Source of the DNA: JAGOZV01 sp964346445
Lineage (GTDB): Bacteria; Patescibacteriota; Saccharimonadia; Saccharimonadales; Saccharimonadaceae
Direction: 5' to 3'
DNA length: 14,628 bases
NCBI GenBank assembly: GCA_964346445.1
Contig: CAYFUI010000018.1
Coordinates: 1 to 14,628, forward strand
In this document: one piece after another, positions 1 to 6,765 of the stretch
Layout: every line of letters starts with the position of its first letter
How positions within the stretch are numbered: position 1 is the stretch's first letter
Notes under the pieces: generated by a model
The model's database searches: none
What the model was told of the DNA's origin: nothing
Seen by the model: only the letters and a program-made list of their open reading frames with translations
Program-made: the position numbers and the translations under genes

Positions 1-25
1 ATAATATAAAAAGTAGGGTGGAAGT

Positions 26-1267
26 ATGGGAAATCAACCAATTAATGTTAAATCGGAAATAGGACAACTGCGGACGGTATTAGTACACCGGCCTGGTAAC
101 GAACTTAATGGTGTAACACCTGCGCATCTTAACAGTTTACTGTTTGATGATATAGTCTATCTAAAACAAGCGCAAAAAGAGCATGATGATTTTACTAGCA
201 CCTTACGTAAAAATGGCGTAGAAGTGCTTTATTTAGACCAAATGGTTACAGATGCTTTGCCTAATTCGGATATAAAAATGCGTTTCATTTCTGATATGGT
301 GCGGGCTTCTAAGCAGGGAGACCGGCGTACCACTTACGGTATTATAGATTATTTAGGGCGCCTGGATACTAAAAGTATGGTGCGAAAAATTATGGCCGGT
401 GTATCTAAAGAAGAAGTGACTTTCCCGGAAAGCGAAGGTGTGGAGCTTCATAGTTATTTTGCTTCCGAGAAGCCGTTTTATTTAGACCCAATGCCTAATT
501 TATACTTCACAAGAGACCCGGCCACTAGTATTGGAAATGGCATTTCTATCAATAAAATGCGTTTCCCTGCAAGGCGGCGTGAGTCTTTATTTATGGAATA
601 TATATTAAAGTTTCACCCACGGTTTGCCCGGCATAATGTACCAGTTTGGTATGACCGCTATGGCCGTTTTTCGGTAGAAGGTGGCGACATCTTAGTTTTA
701 AGTGACCAGGTGGTAGCTATAGGAGTTAGTATGCGCACTACCCCAGAAGCTATTGAAAAAATTGCGCACAAGTTGTTTAAGGATTCTGAATTTAAGGAAA
801 TTATTGTTGTAAAATTACCCAGTAAGCACCAATATATGCACCTTGATACCGTACTAACTATGGTAGATTATGGCAAGTTTTTATATTACGAACCAGTTTT
901 AGCAAAAGCCGCTAAACCTAATATTTATAGGGTTAGAAAGGCGGAAGATACTACGGCGTTACAAATAACTCAGCACAAACTGCTTAAAGACGTGTTAGAG
1001 GCGGCTTTGCAAAGAGGCGAGGTGCAAATGCTGCCAGTTGGCGGTGGGCAGCTAGTGCCGGCACAGCGAGAGCAGTGGAGCGATGGTGCAAATGTATTGG
1101 CGCTTTCGCCTGGTGTGGTTTTAGCCTACGACCGTAACCATGTTACTAATGAGACCTTGGCTGCCGCCGGCGTAGAAGTTATACCTTTTAGTGGGAGTGA
1201 ACTAAGTAGAGGGCACGGTGGCCCACGTTGTATGACGATGCCATTTGTAAGAGATAATATTTATTAA
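26..1267 (+). CDS. arcA: Arginine deiminase
   Basis: Hydrolyses L-arginine to citrulline and ammonia, the first step of the arginine deiminase (ADI) pathway, in the cytoplasm. The 413-residue protein has the usual family length and all the guanidine-hydrolase catalytic motifs: FTRD with Asp164, EGGD with Glu218 and Asp221, HLD with His272 and Asp274, and the C-terminal GHGGPRC with the nucleophile Cys402. The ATG is preceded by GGGTGG at 16-21, a suitable Shine-Dalgarno site. Carbamate kinase follows after 26 bp, so the two are probably one operon. Ornithine carbamoyltransferase, the middle enzyme, is not between them and could lie upstream of the window. From established knowledge, several Saccharibacteria carry an ADI system that yields ATP and ammonia; the pairing here fits that. 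The identification is secure. Confidence 0.97.
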   Translation: MGNQPINVKSEIGQLRTVLVHRPGNELNGVTPAHLNSLLFDDIVYLKQAQKEHDDFTSTLRKNGVEVLYLDQMVTDALPNSDIKMRFISDMVRASKQGDRRTTYGIIDYLGRLDTKSMVRKIMAGVSKEEVTFPESEGVELHSYFASEKPFYLDPMPNLYFTRDPATSIGNGISINKMRFPARRRESLFMEYILKFHPRFARHNVPVWYDRYGRFSVEGGDILVLSDQVVAIGVSMRTTPEAIEKIAHKLFKDSEFKEIIVVKLPSKHQYMHLDTVLTMVDYGKFLYYEPVLAKAAKPNIYRVRKAEDTTALQITQHKLLKDVLEAALQRGEVQMLPVGGGQLVPAQREQWSDGANVLALSPGVVLAYDRNHVTNETLAAAGVEVIPFSGSELSRGHGGPRCMTMPFVRDNIY

Positions 1268-1293
1268 ATGGTTATTAAAGAGGTGTTTAAGTT

Positions 1294-2241
1294 ATGGCAA
1301 AAATAGTAGTGGCTTTGGGCGGCAATGCGTTGCAAGAGGCTGGTGATAATTCTGCAGAAGCGCAGATGAGGGTGGCTCGTAAAACTGCTGGACAGCTAGT
1401 AAGCCTAGTAAAAGAGGGGCATAGCCTAGTAATTGTGCACGGTAATGGGCCGCAAATTGGCACAATTTTACAAAAAGAAGCAAATTTTGCTACTAAAAGA
1501 AACCCGGCTATGCCTTTAGACAGTTGCATTGCCATGAGTCAAGGTTTTATGGGCTACTGGCTACAGCTAGCTTTAAATAATGAATTGATAAGAGAAGATA
1601 TAAAGGGGAGTGCCGTTACACTTGTGACAGAAATTTTAATTGACCCAGAAGACCCTGCCTTTGATAAGCCTACAAAGCCCATCGGTAATTTTTATACGAC
1701 TAGTGAAAAAGCTTTACTGAGTTGGCCAGGGCAAGATGTCCAGGTGATGGAAGATGCCGGGCGTGGTTGGCGACGGGCCATACCTTCGCCAAAACCCGTG
1801 AAAATTATTGAAAAGACGCAAATAAAGCAGTTAATGAAGGCGGGCACTATAGTTATCACCGGTGGTGGTGGTGGAGTGCCAGTGGTTAAGCAGGGTGATG
1901 GCACCATGCGTGGTGTTGAGGCAATTATTGATAAAGACTTTGTAGCGGCTACCGTCGCAAACGATGTTAATGCCGACGTTTTGCTTATCTTGACTGCCGT
2001 CAACCAGGTGATGATTAATTTTGGCACACCGCAGGCTTTCCCATTGCCAAGAACAAATACTAAAGAGTTGCAAAACTATGTTAACGAAGGGCATTTTCCC
2101 GCTGGAAGTATGCTACCTAAGGTAGAAGCTAGTATTAATTTTGTTGAAGGTGGGCACAACCGGACGGCCTTAATAACTACGCCGTTTGAAGCACTAGATG
2201 CCATAAACGGTACGGCCGGTACCAAAATAACCGCCCCCTAA
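1294..2241 (+). CDS. arcC: Carbamate kinase
   Basis: Transfers phosphate from carbamoyl phosphate to ADP, giving ATP, CO2 and ammonia; it is the ATP-yielding last step of the ADI pathway. The 315 residues show the amino-acid-kinase-fold signatures of this family: ALGGNAL (7-13), HGNGPQ (49-54), DPEDPAF with the following KPIG (117-131), GRGWRR with PSP (156-166), the glycine-rich ITGGGGGVPV (188-197), EAIIDKD (209-215) and GSMLPKV (271-277). Length is typical. The ATG has GAGGTG at about 1279-1284 as ribosome binding site. It follows arcA closely and no promoter is obvious between them, so co-transcription is likely. No hairpin plus T-run terminator is visible just after its stop; the next terminator in this direction is at 2552. 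Confidence 0.96.
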   Translation: MAKIVVALGGNALQEAGDNSAEAQMRVARKTAGQLVSLVKEGHSLVIVHGNGPQIGTILQKEANFATKRNPAMPLDSCIAMSQGFMGYWLQLALNNELIREDIKGSAVTLVTEILIDPEDPAFDKPTKPIGNFYTTSEKALLSWPGQDVQVMEDAGRGWRRAIPSPKPVKIIEKTQIKQLMKAGTIVITGGGGGVPVVKQGDGTMRGVEAIIDKDFVAATVANDVNADVLLILTAVNQVMINFGTPQAFPLPRTNTKELQNYVNEGHFPAGSMLPKVEASINFVEGGHNRTALITTPFEALDAINGTAGTKITAP

Positions 2242-2272
2242 AGCTTTTGTGTTGTATTTTATGCAATAGCTG

Positions 2273-2301
2273 TTGCAAGCAGTTTCAAGGTGTTCTACAA
2301 T
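2273..2301 (+). promoter_or_regulatory. Sigma70-type promoter upstream of small ORF
   Basis: TTGCAA (2273-2278) and TACAAT (2296-2301) are separated by 17 bp, close to ideal spacing. Transcription would start near 2308 and run through a leader of about 145 nt to the small ORF at 2453 and the terminator at 2552. Because the -35 box coincides with a TTG codon, a 90-codon frame starting there is unlikely to be the real gene. Confidence 0.6.
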
Positions 2302-2370
2302 AAAGATATTAGCACTAGCACTTAGTGTATTCTTGACTGCCCACTTTTTAGTTGGTAATATAGTTAATGC

Positions 2371-2422
2371 GTCTTGCGACAAAATCAAAATTTTAAAATT
2401 TAAAGGTCGACGTGCGCAAGGC
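2371..2422 (+). other. Possible structured 5' leader hairpin
   Basis: GTCTTGCG (2371-2378) can pair with CGCAAGGC (2415-2422) over 8 bp with one G-U pair, closing a 36-nt AT-rich loop. It lies in the predicted leader between the promoter at 2273 and the ORF at 2453. I recognise no known riboswitch or RNA family. It could be a regulatory fold, part of a small RNA gene, or chance. Folding and covariation were not computed. Confidence 0.25.
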
Positions 2423-2452
2423 AAGTACATAGCTATAAGGAGCATAACTCAC

Positions 2453-2545
2453 ATGCCAATAGCAATAGAATTTGTGTCTTCAAGACGCAAAAAAGTTGCA
2501 GTGGATGTGGTGCCTGCCGAATGGCAAAATTATATTGCACAATAA
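2453..2545 (+). CDS. Small basic ORF, 30 aa, unknown function
   Basis: An ATG at 2453 with AAGGAG at 2437-2442 (10-nt spacing) opens a 30-codon frame rich in Arg/Lys in its middle (RRKK at residues 11-14), ending in PAEWQNYIAQ. It has its own promoter (2273-2301) and terminator (2552-2577), so a discrete transcript is well supported even if the protein is not. The same frame is open upstream to a TTG at 2273 (90 codons in all) and would then add a hydrophobic, signal-peptide-like segment. However, that TTG is the -35 box, and no ATG, or start codon with a Shine-Dalgarno site, lies between. I recognise no family. It could be a small protein, or the transcript could be a non-coding RNA. Confidence 0.4.
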   Translation: MPIAIEFVSSRRKKVAVDVVPAEWQNYIAQ

Positions 2546-2551
2546 AAAAAG

Positions 2552-2577
2552 AAACACCCCAAGGCACCGGGGTGTTT
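2552..2577. terminator. Bidirectional Rho-independent terminator
   Basis: A 9-bp stem, AAACACCCC (2552-2560) against GGGGTGTTT (2569-2577), closes an 8-nt loop. On the plus strand it is followed by a T-rich tract; an A-run at 2546-2550 gives a U-tract on the minus strand. It can end both the small-ORF transcript and the convergent DsbA-like gene. Confidence 0.85.
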
Positions 2578-2617
2578 TAGTTTTATTATAAACCTTACTG
2601 GTTATTGTATTGTTAAT

Positions 2618-3295
2618 TTATTTCTTTTTAGCGGCAATAGCTTCGGCAACTGCTTTTTTGAATGATTCGGTGTCTTTTAGCTGTTCACTTTTTAGCCTTT
2701 TACCGTCTAAGAAGAAGTAAGGTGTGGCGTCAACATTTGACATTCTGGCTAGTTCTACATCAAAATTAATTTTCTTTTTCACGCGGTCACTATCCATATC
2801 TGCCTTGAATTGCTGTTCGTTTAGGCCAATCTCTTTGGCATACTTTAAGAAGATGTCGGTGCGCTCGGTTGGACCGGCTTGCTCCCACTCTTTTCCATTG
2901 CTGTAGATTTTATCATACATATCCCAGTAGCGGTCTTGTAGGCCTGCCGCTTCAGCCGCTGCCGATGCGGATTTAGCATTTGCATGGTACGATAGCGGGT
3001 AACTCCGAAAGACGAATTGTAGGTCTGTTGCTTGCTCTTCAACCAGCTCTTTAACAATTGGGTAAATGGCTTGACAGCCAGGGCACTGGAAATCCGCGTA
3101 TTCAATTAAAGTGACAGAATTAGGGTTTGCATTTAGAACATGGTCCGCAATTTCACCATTTTCTGGTAAGGCTTTTTGAATGGCAAAAGGGTCTATTCCT
3201 TCTAAATTAGTTTTTTCGCCCTGAGAGCGTATAATTAGCCAACCAAATAAAACCACCACTACGGCGCCAAATATTATCCAACCTTTTTTATCCAT
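2618..3295 (-). CDS. DsbA-family thiol-disulfide oxidoreductase, membrane-anchored
   Basis: Thioredoxin-fold protein predicted to make or rearrange disulfides in exported proteins. Of its 225 residues, 5-22 form one transmembrane helix after a short basic start (MDKK), so the catalytic domain faces outside as an anchored rather than released protein. The active site is CPGC (Cys71, Cys74) within the strand-loop EYADFQCPGC. The cis-proline loop is VDATPYFFLDG (Pro192), typical of DsbA/BdbD-like proteins, with the helical insertion between the two. GGGAGG (complement of 3301-3306) lies 5 nt before the ATG, and an extended -10, TGGTACAAT (complement of 3320-3328), precedes it. No VKOR or DsbB partner is in the window. 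Possible clients nearby are the exported proteins at 6196 (two Cys) and 8405 (four Cys); that link is inference. Confidence 0.9.
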   Translation of the reverse strand: MDKKGWIIFGAVVVVLFGWLIIRSQGEKTNLEGIDPFAIQKALPENGEIADHVLNANPNSVTLIEYADFQCPGCQAIYPIVKELVEEQATDLQFVFRSYPLSYHANAKSASAAAEAAGLQDRYWDMYDKIYSNGKEWEQAGPTERTDIFLKYAKEIGLNEQQFKADMDSDRVKKKINFDVELARMSNVDATPYFFLDGKRLKSEQLKDTESFKKAVAEAIAAKKK

Positions 3296-3319
3296 TTATT
3301 CCTCCCATTACGTTACCCT

Positions 3320-3350
3320 ATTGTACCATGCGGTTACAAAAGTGTAGAAT
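3320..3350. promoter_or_regulatory. Overlapping divergent promoters
   Basis: On the plus strand, TTGTAC (3321-3326) and TAGAAT (3345-3350) are 18 bp apart, with the -10 ending 6 nt before the ATG of the CBS-domain gene. On the minus strand, TGGTACAAT (complement of 3320-3328) is an extended -10 for the DsbA-like gene. The plus -35 therefore overlaps the minus -10, so polymerase can occupy only one at a time. Confidence 0.55.
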
Positions 3351-3356
3351 AGGAGT

Positions 3357-4289
3357 ATGCTAATATTCATAGGTATTATTGAAATATTACTCTTTGTGGT
3401 GCTGGTAATCTTAGGAGCGATAAACTTAGAGCGGCCTAATTTATCCCCGTCTGCTTTAAGGCAAAAAGCCGCACAAAACAAAAAAAACACTAAGGGTAGC
3501 CGTCCAGATGAACTTATCGTTTATGAGAATTATCGGTTATTTAACGCCACGGTACGCTTATTGTATGGCTTAGCTGTCATAAGCCTGACTATTTTATTAG
3601 GCGTCACAAATAACGGCTGGAAAGCCTACCTACTAGCCGTAGCTTTAGTTTATATTGCTTACCTGCTTAGTAGTGTTAATTTTATAAAAGGGTTGGCAAA
3701 TAGCTTGGTACAGCCAATACAAAGTAAAGTTTTAATGGGCTTAGCTTCTAATAAAAAATGGCTACAATGGTTTGTTATTGAAGATAGCGAGGTAGTCATT
3801 CCAACCATTACCACACCTAAAGAACTCATAAGTGTGATAGATACAAAAGCGCCATTTCTAACAAAAAAACAAAAGGTCCTCTTGACCAATAGTGTTTCAT
3901 TCTATAATAAAAAAGTTAAAGATGTTATGGTGACAAAAGATAAGCTAGTGGTGCTTGAAGATACCGCCCTGATGGGTCCGTTAATGCTGGATAAGATATA
4001 TAAAAAACAGCAAGAATATGTTTTGGTTGTCGGTACAGATAGAGAAGTTGCTCAAGGGGTGTTGGCGGTGGCTACTTTAGTTGAAATTAGCGGCGGACAA
4101 GAAGAGACGCCAACAGCGGGTGCAGCCTTACAAGGGGACGCCTGTTTTATATCAAGCCAACAAACCTTAGATGACGCCTTGAAGGTGATGGCTAATAAGA
4201 ACACTGCTGTGCTAATCGTTCAGGATGAAGGCCAACCAGTGGCTGGATTGGTCACATTACACGCTATCTGGGATACGTTATTTAAATAA
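3357..4289 (+). CDS. CBS-domain membrane protein, CorC/HlyC-like
   Basis: A 310-residue protein with a hydrophobic N-terminal helix (about 2-22), a basic linker (35-50), two further membrane segments (about 66-83 and 90-108), and a cytoplasmic C-terminal half with a CBS-domain pair. The first CBS starts at about 183 with NKKVKDVMVTKD, the typical start of CNNM/CorC/HlyC CBS pairs; the second spans about 263-308. Such pairs bind adenine nucleotides and regulate transporters. The N-terminal part does not look like an intact DUF21/CNNM transport domain (usually three or four helices with conserved motifs), so ion transport is not shown; a degenerate or regulatory relative is possible. The ATG lies 6 nt after the -10 TAGAAT. 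The AGGAG at 3351-3355 ends 1 nt before ATG, too near to act as a Shine-Dalgarno site, so the mRNA is probably leaderless. Confidence 0.75.
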   Translation: MLIFIGIIEILLFVVLVILGAINLERPNLSPSALRQKAAQNKKNTKGSRPDELIVYENYRLFNATVRLLYGLAVISLTILLGVTNNGWKAYLLAVALVYIAYLLSSVNFIKGLANSLVQPIQSKVLMGLASNKKWLQWFVIEDSEVVIPTITTPKELISVIDTKAPFLTKKQKVLLTNSVSFYNKKVKDVMVTKDKLVVLEDTALMGPLMLDKIYKKQQEYVLVVGTDREVAQGVLAVATLVEISGGQEETPTAGAALQGDACFISSQQTLDDALKVMANKNTAVLIVQDEGQPVAGLVTLHAIWDTLFK

Positions 4290-4291
4290 TA

Positions 4292-4300
4292 TGGTATTAT
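4292..4300 (+). promoter_or_regulatory. Extended -10 promoter of aspS
   Basis: TGG-TATTAT is an extended -10, ending at 4300, exactly 6 nt before the aspS ATG (4307). A start about 7 nt after the -10 would fall on the A of the ATG, giving a leaderless mRNA. No convincing -35 is seen, and there is no Shine-Dalgarno site, only a run of A. Confidence 0.5.
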
Positions 4301-4306
4301 AAAAAA

Positions 4307-5620
4307 ATGACAAGAACATTAGTAAGAGACCTGCCTAAAAACATAGGCAAGCAAGTCACTATTAAGGGATGGCTTCATAAAAAGCGGTTATTAGGTGGTT
4401 TAAACTTTTTGACCGTACGAGACAGGACTGGTTTAGTACAAAACTTATTAGAGGATAAAGAGCAGCTGGAGAAGCTGAGAGGGATGCAAATTGGTACAGT
4501 GGTCACATTCACAGGTACCGTAATAGAGGATGAGCGGGCGCCTGGTGGCGTAGAGTTGCATGACGTGCAGGTGCAGGTTGATGTCCCAGTAGTTGATGAA
4601 CCGCCAATTGAAATAGATAAACCAATTAGCCATAAGTCGGAGCATTTAGAAAACCTGTTTGATTACCGGGTGCTAAACATGCGAAATATTAATGAGCAAA
4701 AAATATTTAAAATAAGGGCAACAATAGTCCAAGAAATTAGGCGTTATTTATTAGAGCGTGAATTCATAGAAGTGGATACGCCTAAATTGTTGGCTGAAGC
4801 GACAGAGGGCGGTGCCGAAGTTTTCCAGCTTGATTATTTTGGCAAAAAAGCAACTTTAGCCCAAAGCCCACAATTCTATAAACAAATGTTAGTTGGGGCG
4901 TACGAGCGGGTGTTTGAAATTGGTCATAGTTACCGGGCTGAGCCTTCGGCCACTACCCGGCACCTAACTGAACTTACTATGTTAGACATAGAGATGGGCT
5001 TTGTTGAGGACCACGACGAAGTGAAAGATTTAGTAGCCGGAACTATTAGGAGTGCGGTAGAAGCGGCTTATAAAACGCACCAAGCAGACCTAAAGACTCT
5101 GAATGCACCTAGCTTGAAGTTAACGGAAGACGGTTCTGTGCCTAGCTTTACTGTGGCTGAAATTCATGAGCTTTATACTAAAGCTACCAAGACTGATACC
5201 ACTAAGGAAAAGGATCTGTCTCCAGATGAAGAGCGCTGGATAGCTAAGTATGCCAGGGATAAGTATGGCAGTGATTTTGTTTACGCTACCAATTTCCCTA
5301 AGGAAGCCGGAAAATTTTATCACAAATTCCTAGATGATGGGACAGTGGCTTGGGCCGACCTCCTGTTTCGGGGCCTAGAAATTGCCACAGTGCCAATGCG
5401 TGAAAATACCTACCACAAGATGATTAGCCAAATGCAGGATGCTGGGCTTGATGTTAAGGCACCAGGCTTTCAGGCGTATCTTAGTGCCTTTAAGTACGGC
5501 CTTCCACAGCATGGAGGTGCCGGTGTAGGGATAGACCGTATAGTGCAAAAAACTATCGGCTTGAAAAATGTTAAAGAGACGGCTCTTTTCCCAAGAGACA
5601 TCACAAGATTAACTCCCTAA
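4307..5620 (+). CDS. aspS: Aspartyl-tRNA synthetase, archaeal-type (probably non-discriminating)
   Basis: Class II synthetase that charges tRNA-Asp, and possibly tRNA-Asn, with aspartate. The 437 residues match the archaeal-type form: an N-terminal OB-fold anticodon-binding domain (about 1-100), then the catalytic core, without the bacterial GAD insertion. Visible motifs are QSPQFYKQ (186-193), motif 2 around FEIGHSYRAE and RHLTE (203-222, Arg210) and motif 3 with GAGVGIDR (404-411), ending FPRDITRLTP. In the anticodon domain, GWLHKK places His24 and APGGVE places Pro79 where, from known work on archaeal AspRSs, His and Pro mark non-discriminating enzymes and Trp and Lys discriminating ones. 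The segment after RGLEI (356-359) reads ATVPMREN rather than the usual SGGQR-type motif. It follows the CBS gene by 17 bp. Identity as AspRS is firm; tRNA specificity is inferred. Confidence 0.93.
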   Translation: MTRTLVRDLPKNIGKQVTIKGWLHKKRLLGGLNFLTVRDRTGLVQNLLEDKEQLEKLRGMQIGTVVTFTGTVIEDERAPGGVELHDVQVQVDVPVVDEPPIEIDKPISHKSEHLENLFDYRVLNMRNINEQKIFKIRATIVQEIRRYLLEREFIEVDTPKLLAEATEGGAEVFQLDYFGKKATLAQSPQFYKQMLVGAYERVFEIGHSYRAEPSATTRHLTELTMLDIEMGFVEDHDEVKDLVAGTIRSAVEAAYKTHQADLKTLNAPSLKLTEDGSVPSFTVAEIHELYTKATKTDTTKEKDLSPDEERWIAKYARDKYGSDFVYATNFPKEAGKFYHKFLDDGTVAWADLLFRGLEIATVPMRENTYHKMISQMQDAGLDVKAPGFQAYLSAFKYGLPQHGGAGVGIDRIVQKTIGLKNVKETALFPRDITRLTP

Positions 5621-5635
5621 CAGTTTTTCGTGTAG

Positions 5636-5641
5636 TATAAT
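5636..5641 (+). promoter_or_regulatory. -10 box before small membrane protein
   Basis: A perfect TATAAT lies 31 nt before the ATG at 5673. The leader includes the AAAGGGAG Shine-Dalgarno site (5663-5670). No clear -35 is seen. Confidence 0.4.
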
Positions 5642-5672
5642 ATTAACTAGAAGCCAATAAAGAAAGGGAGAA

Positions 5673-5885
5673 ATGGATACAACAACAGTTATCACACTAC
5701 TCACAGTGAACATAATAGTACTTTCAATTATTATAATTGCACTATTTGCTGTAATTATTACAATACTAGTTAACTTAAACCGGTTAACTAAGCACTTAGA
5801 GAAAGCGGCCGAAAATGTGGCATCTACCACAGACTGGCTAAAGCCAGCCAAAGTATTTGGTAGCATTCGTGACATATTTCGCTAA
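5673..5885 (+). CDS. Small single-span membrane protein, unknown function
   Basis: A 70-residue protein. Residues 8-33 are a long, Ile/Val-rich membrane helix, followed by an amphipathic stretch (about 35-52, NRLTKHLEKAAENV) and a basic tail ending GSIRDIFR. The layout resembles small DUF948-like or phage-shock-type membrane proteins, but I cannot assign a family. The ATG is preceded closely by AAAGGGAG (5663-5670), and a -10 TATAAT lies at 5636. A strong terminator follows at 5918, so it is probably a single-gene transcript. It faces the small membrane protein at 5928-6110 tail to tail. Confidence 0.7.
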   Translation: MDTTTVITLLTVNIIVLSIIIIALFAVIITILVNLNRLTKHLEKAAENVASTTDWLKPAKVFGSIRDIFR

Positions 5886-5917
5886 AGCTTAATAATTTTT
5901 ATATTATTTTAAAACTG

Positions 5918-5941
5918 AAAACCAAGATTAGTCTTGGTTTT
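5918..5941. terminator. Bidirectional terminator overlapping a gene's 3' end
   Basis: A perfect 10-bp stem, AAAACCAAGA (5918-5927) against TCTTGGTTTT (5932-5941), closes a TTAG tetraloop. GGGCTTTTTTG follows on the plus strand, so it ends the gene at 5673-5885. The right arm lies inside the last codons of the minus-strand gene, and that gene's stop codon (5928-5930) is in the loop. A weaker T-tract follows on the minus strand, so it may serve both. Confidence 0.85.
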
Positions 5942-6110
5942 GGGCTTTTTTGTTTTGGATGTAGGCGGCAATTAAACCTATTACTAGAATAATGGCTGCT
6001 ACACCAACTAGCCCATTTAGTAACCATGAGGTGAACTTGAATACTACACCCATCACCCAGGCAATTAAAATAATGGCTGCTATAGTATACATTACTGTGC
6101 TAAACTTCAC
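5928..6110 (-). CDS. Two-span small membrane protein, DUF5670/Lmo0937-like
   Basis: A 60-residue protein with two hydrophobic helices (about 8-23 and 30-50) and a polar, charged tail NKKAQNQD. The layout, a helix ending in a Trp-containing segment followed by a second Ile/Val-rich helix, resembles the very small Lmo0937-type (DUF5670) membrane proteins; this is by eye only. The start is GTG, chosen because AAGGAGG (complement of 6116-6122) lies 5 nt upstream; an internal ATG at residue 7 has no such site. The 3' end overlaps the terminator hairpin. Function is unknown. In other bacteria such proteins are often stress-induced, but nothing here tests that. Confidence 0.7.
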   Translation of the reverse strand: MKFSTVMYTIAAIILIAWVMGVVFKFTSWLLNGLVGVAAIILVIGLIAAYIQNKKAQNQD

Positions 6111-6134
6111 TAAAACCTCCTTGTTTATATTTTA

Positions 6135-6140
6135 ATTATA
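6135..6140 (-). promoter_or_regulatory. -10 box of minus-strand small membrane gene
   Basis: The complement reads TATAAT. Transcription would start near 6128, giving a leader of about 18 nt that carries the AAGGAGG site. No clear -35 is seen. It lies back to back with the plus-strand promoter at 6177-6185. Confidence 0.45.
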
Positions 6141-6176
6141 CTACAAATTTACCTTTAGGCAGAAAAAATGTGACCG

Positions 6177-6185
6177 TGTTATAAT
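6177..6185 (+). promoter_or_regulatory. Extended -10 promoter of secreted-protein gene
   Basis: TG-T-TATAAT is an extended consensus -10. It ends 10 nt before the ATG at 6196, so the predicted leader is only about 3-4 nt, with no room for a Shine-Dalgarno site. Confidence 0.55.
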
Positions 6186-6195
6186 AAATTAACAG

Positions 6196-6765
6196 ATGTT
6201 TAGCAAAAATGTTTTAATATATATAAGTTTAGCGTTAACTCTAAGCCTAGCTTCCTTGGGGGCTTATATTTTTTTAGCTTACCAACCGGCGGCCGCTCAG
6301 GAGGAGCCTCTTAGCACTATGCAATTGCACCAAATTAGTAGTACTTGCCGCCAAGCAGAGGGCTCTCTTGGTCAACTACAAACCAATGATGCGCTGGTTA
6401 GGGTAAATTCAGGGCAAGCCTATGAGTCTATAAGCACCCGTCTTATGAAGCGCTTTAATGCAAGGGTTGCGTATAATAACTTAAATAATAGTGCTCTTGT
6501 TTTAGCAACTACAAATTATGACAGGGATTTAGATATATTTAGAAATGCCTACCGTGAGTATGATGTGACCATGGGCAAACTAATTAGCATAGATTGTGAG
6601 CGTCACCCAGCGTCGTTCTACAAACAATTGGAGTTAGCCCGGCAAAAACGGCTTAATGTGCGACACACTATAGAAGTGATTAACAATAATCTAAAAGAGT
6701 ACGGTTTAGAAGTAGATAATTTTGAAGCAAATTACCGACTGGTGGCGCAAAATGGCCTTAACTAA
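6196..6765 (+). CDS. Exported or membrane-anchored hypothetical protein
   Basis: A 189-residue protein with a signal peptide or anchor: Lys near the start, a hydrophobic core (about 6-29) and PAAAQ (31-35) as a plausible signal-peptidase site. The mature part is mostly predicted helix, rich in Asn, Arg and Leu, with heptad-like stretches (about 145-185). It has two cysteines, Cys51 and Cys134, which could form a disulfide outside the cell. No known family is recognised. It has an extended -10 promoter with almost no leader. The stop overlaps the next gene by 14 nt, so the two are translationally coupled and may act together at the cell surface; the role is unknown. Confidence 0.75.
   Translation: MFSKNVLIYISLALTLSLASLGAYIFLAYQPAAAQEEPLSTMQLHQISSTCRQAEGSLGQLQTNDALVRVNSGQAYESISTRLMKRFNARVAYNNLNNSALVLATTNYDRDLDIFRNAYREYDVTMGKLISIDCERHPASFYKQLELARQKRLNVRHTIEVINNNLKEYGLEVDNFEANYRLVAQNGLN

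Noticed and set aside
1692..2094. Minus-strand open frames inside arcC
   Set aside because: They lie opposite a well-conserved gene, have Pro/Thr/Ser-rich or low-complexity content and no start signals; shadows of the coding strand.
2273..2452. Upstream extension of the small ORF to a TTG start, giving a 90-aa protein with a signal-peptide-like segment
   Set aside because: The TTG is the -35 box of a well-spaced promoter, no Shine-Dalgarno site precedes it, and no other start codon with a site lies before the ATG at 2453. Kept only as an alternative.
2308..2580. tmRNA, SRP RNA or RNase P RNA in the small transcription unit
   Set aside because: None of the conserved core sequences or a tag-peptide ending could be found.
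3351..3355. AGGAG as ribosome binding site of the CBS-domain gene
   Set aside because: It ends 1 nt before the ATG and lies between the -10 and the predicted +1, so it would not be in the message.
6722..6751. TTG start 30 nt upstream for the membrane protein ending at 7090
   Set aside because: The ATG at 6752 has GGTGG at 6 nt spacing; the TTG has none.
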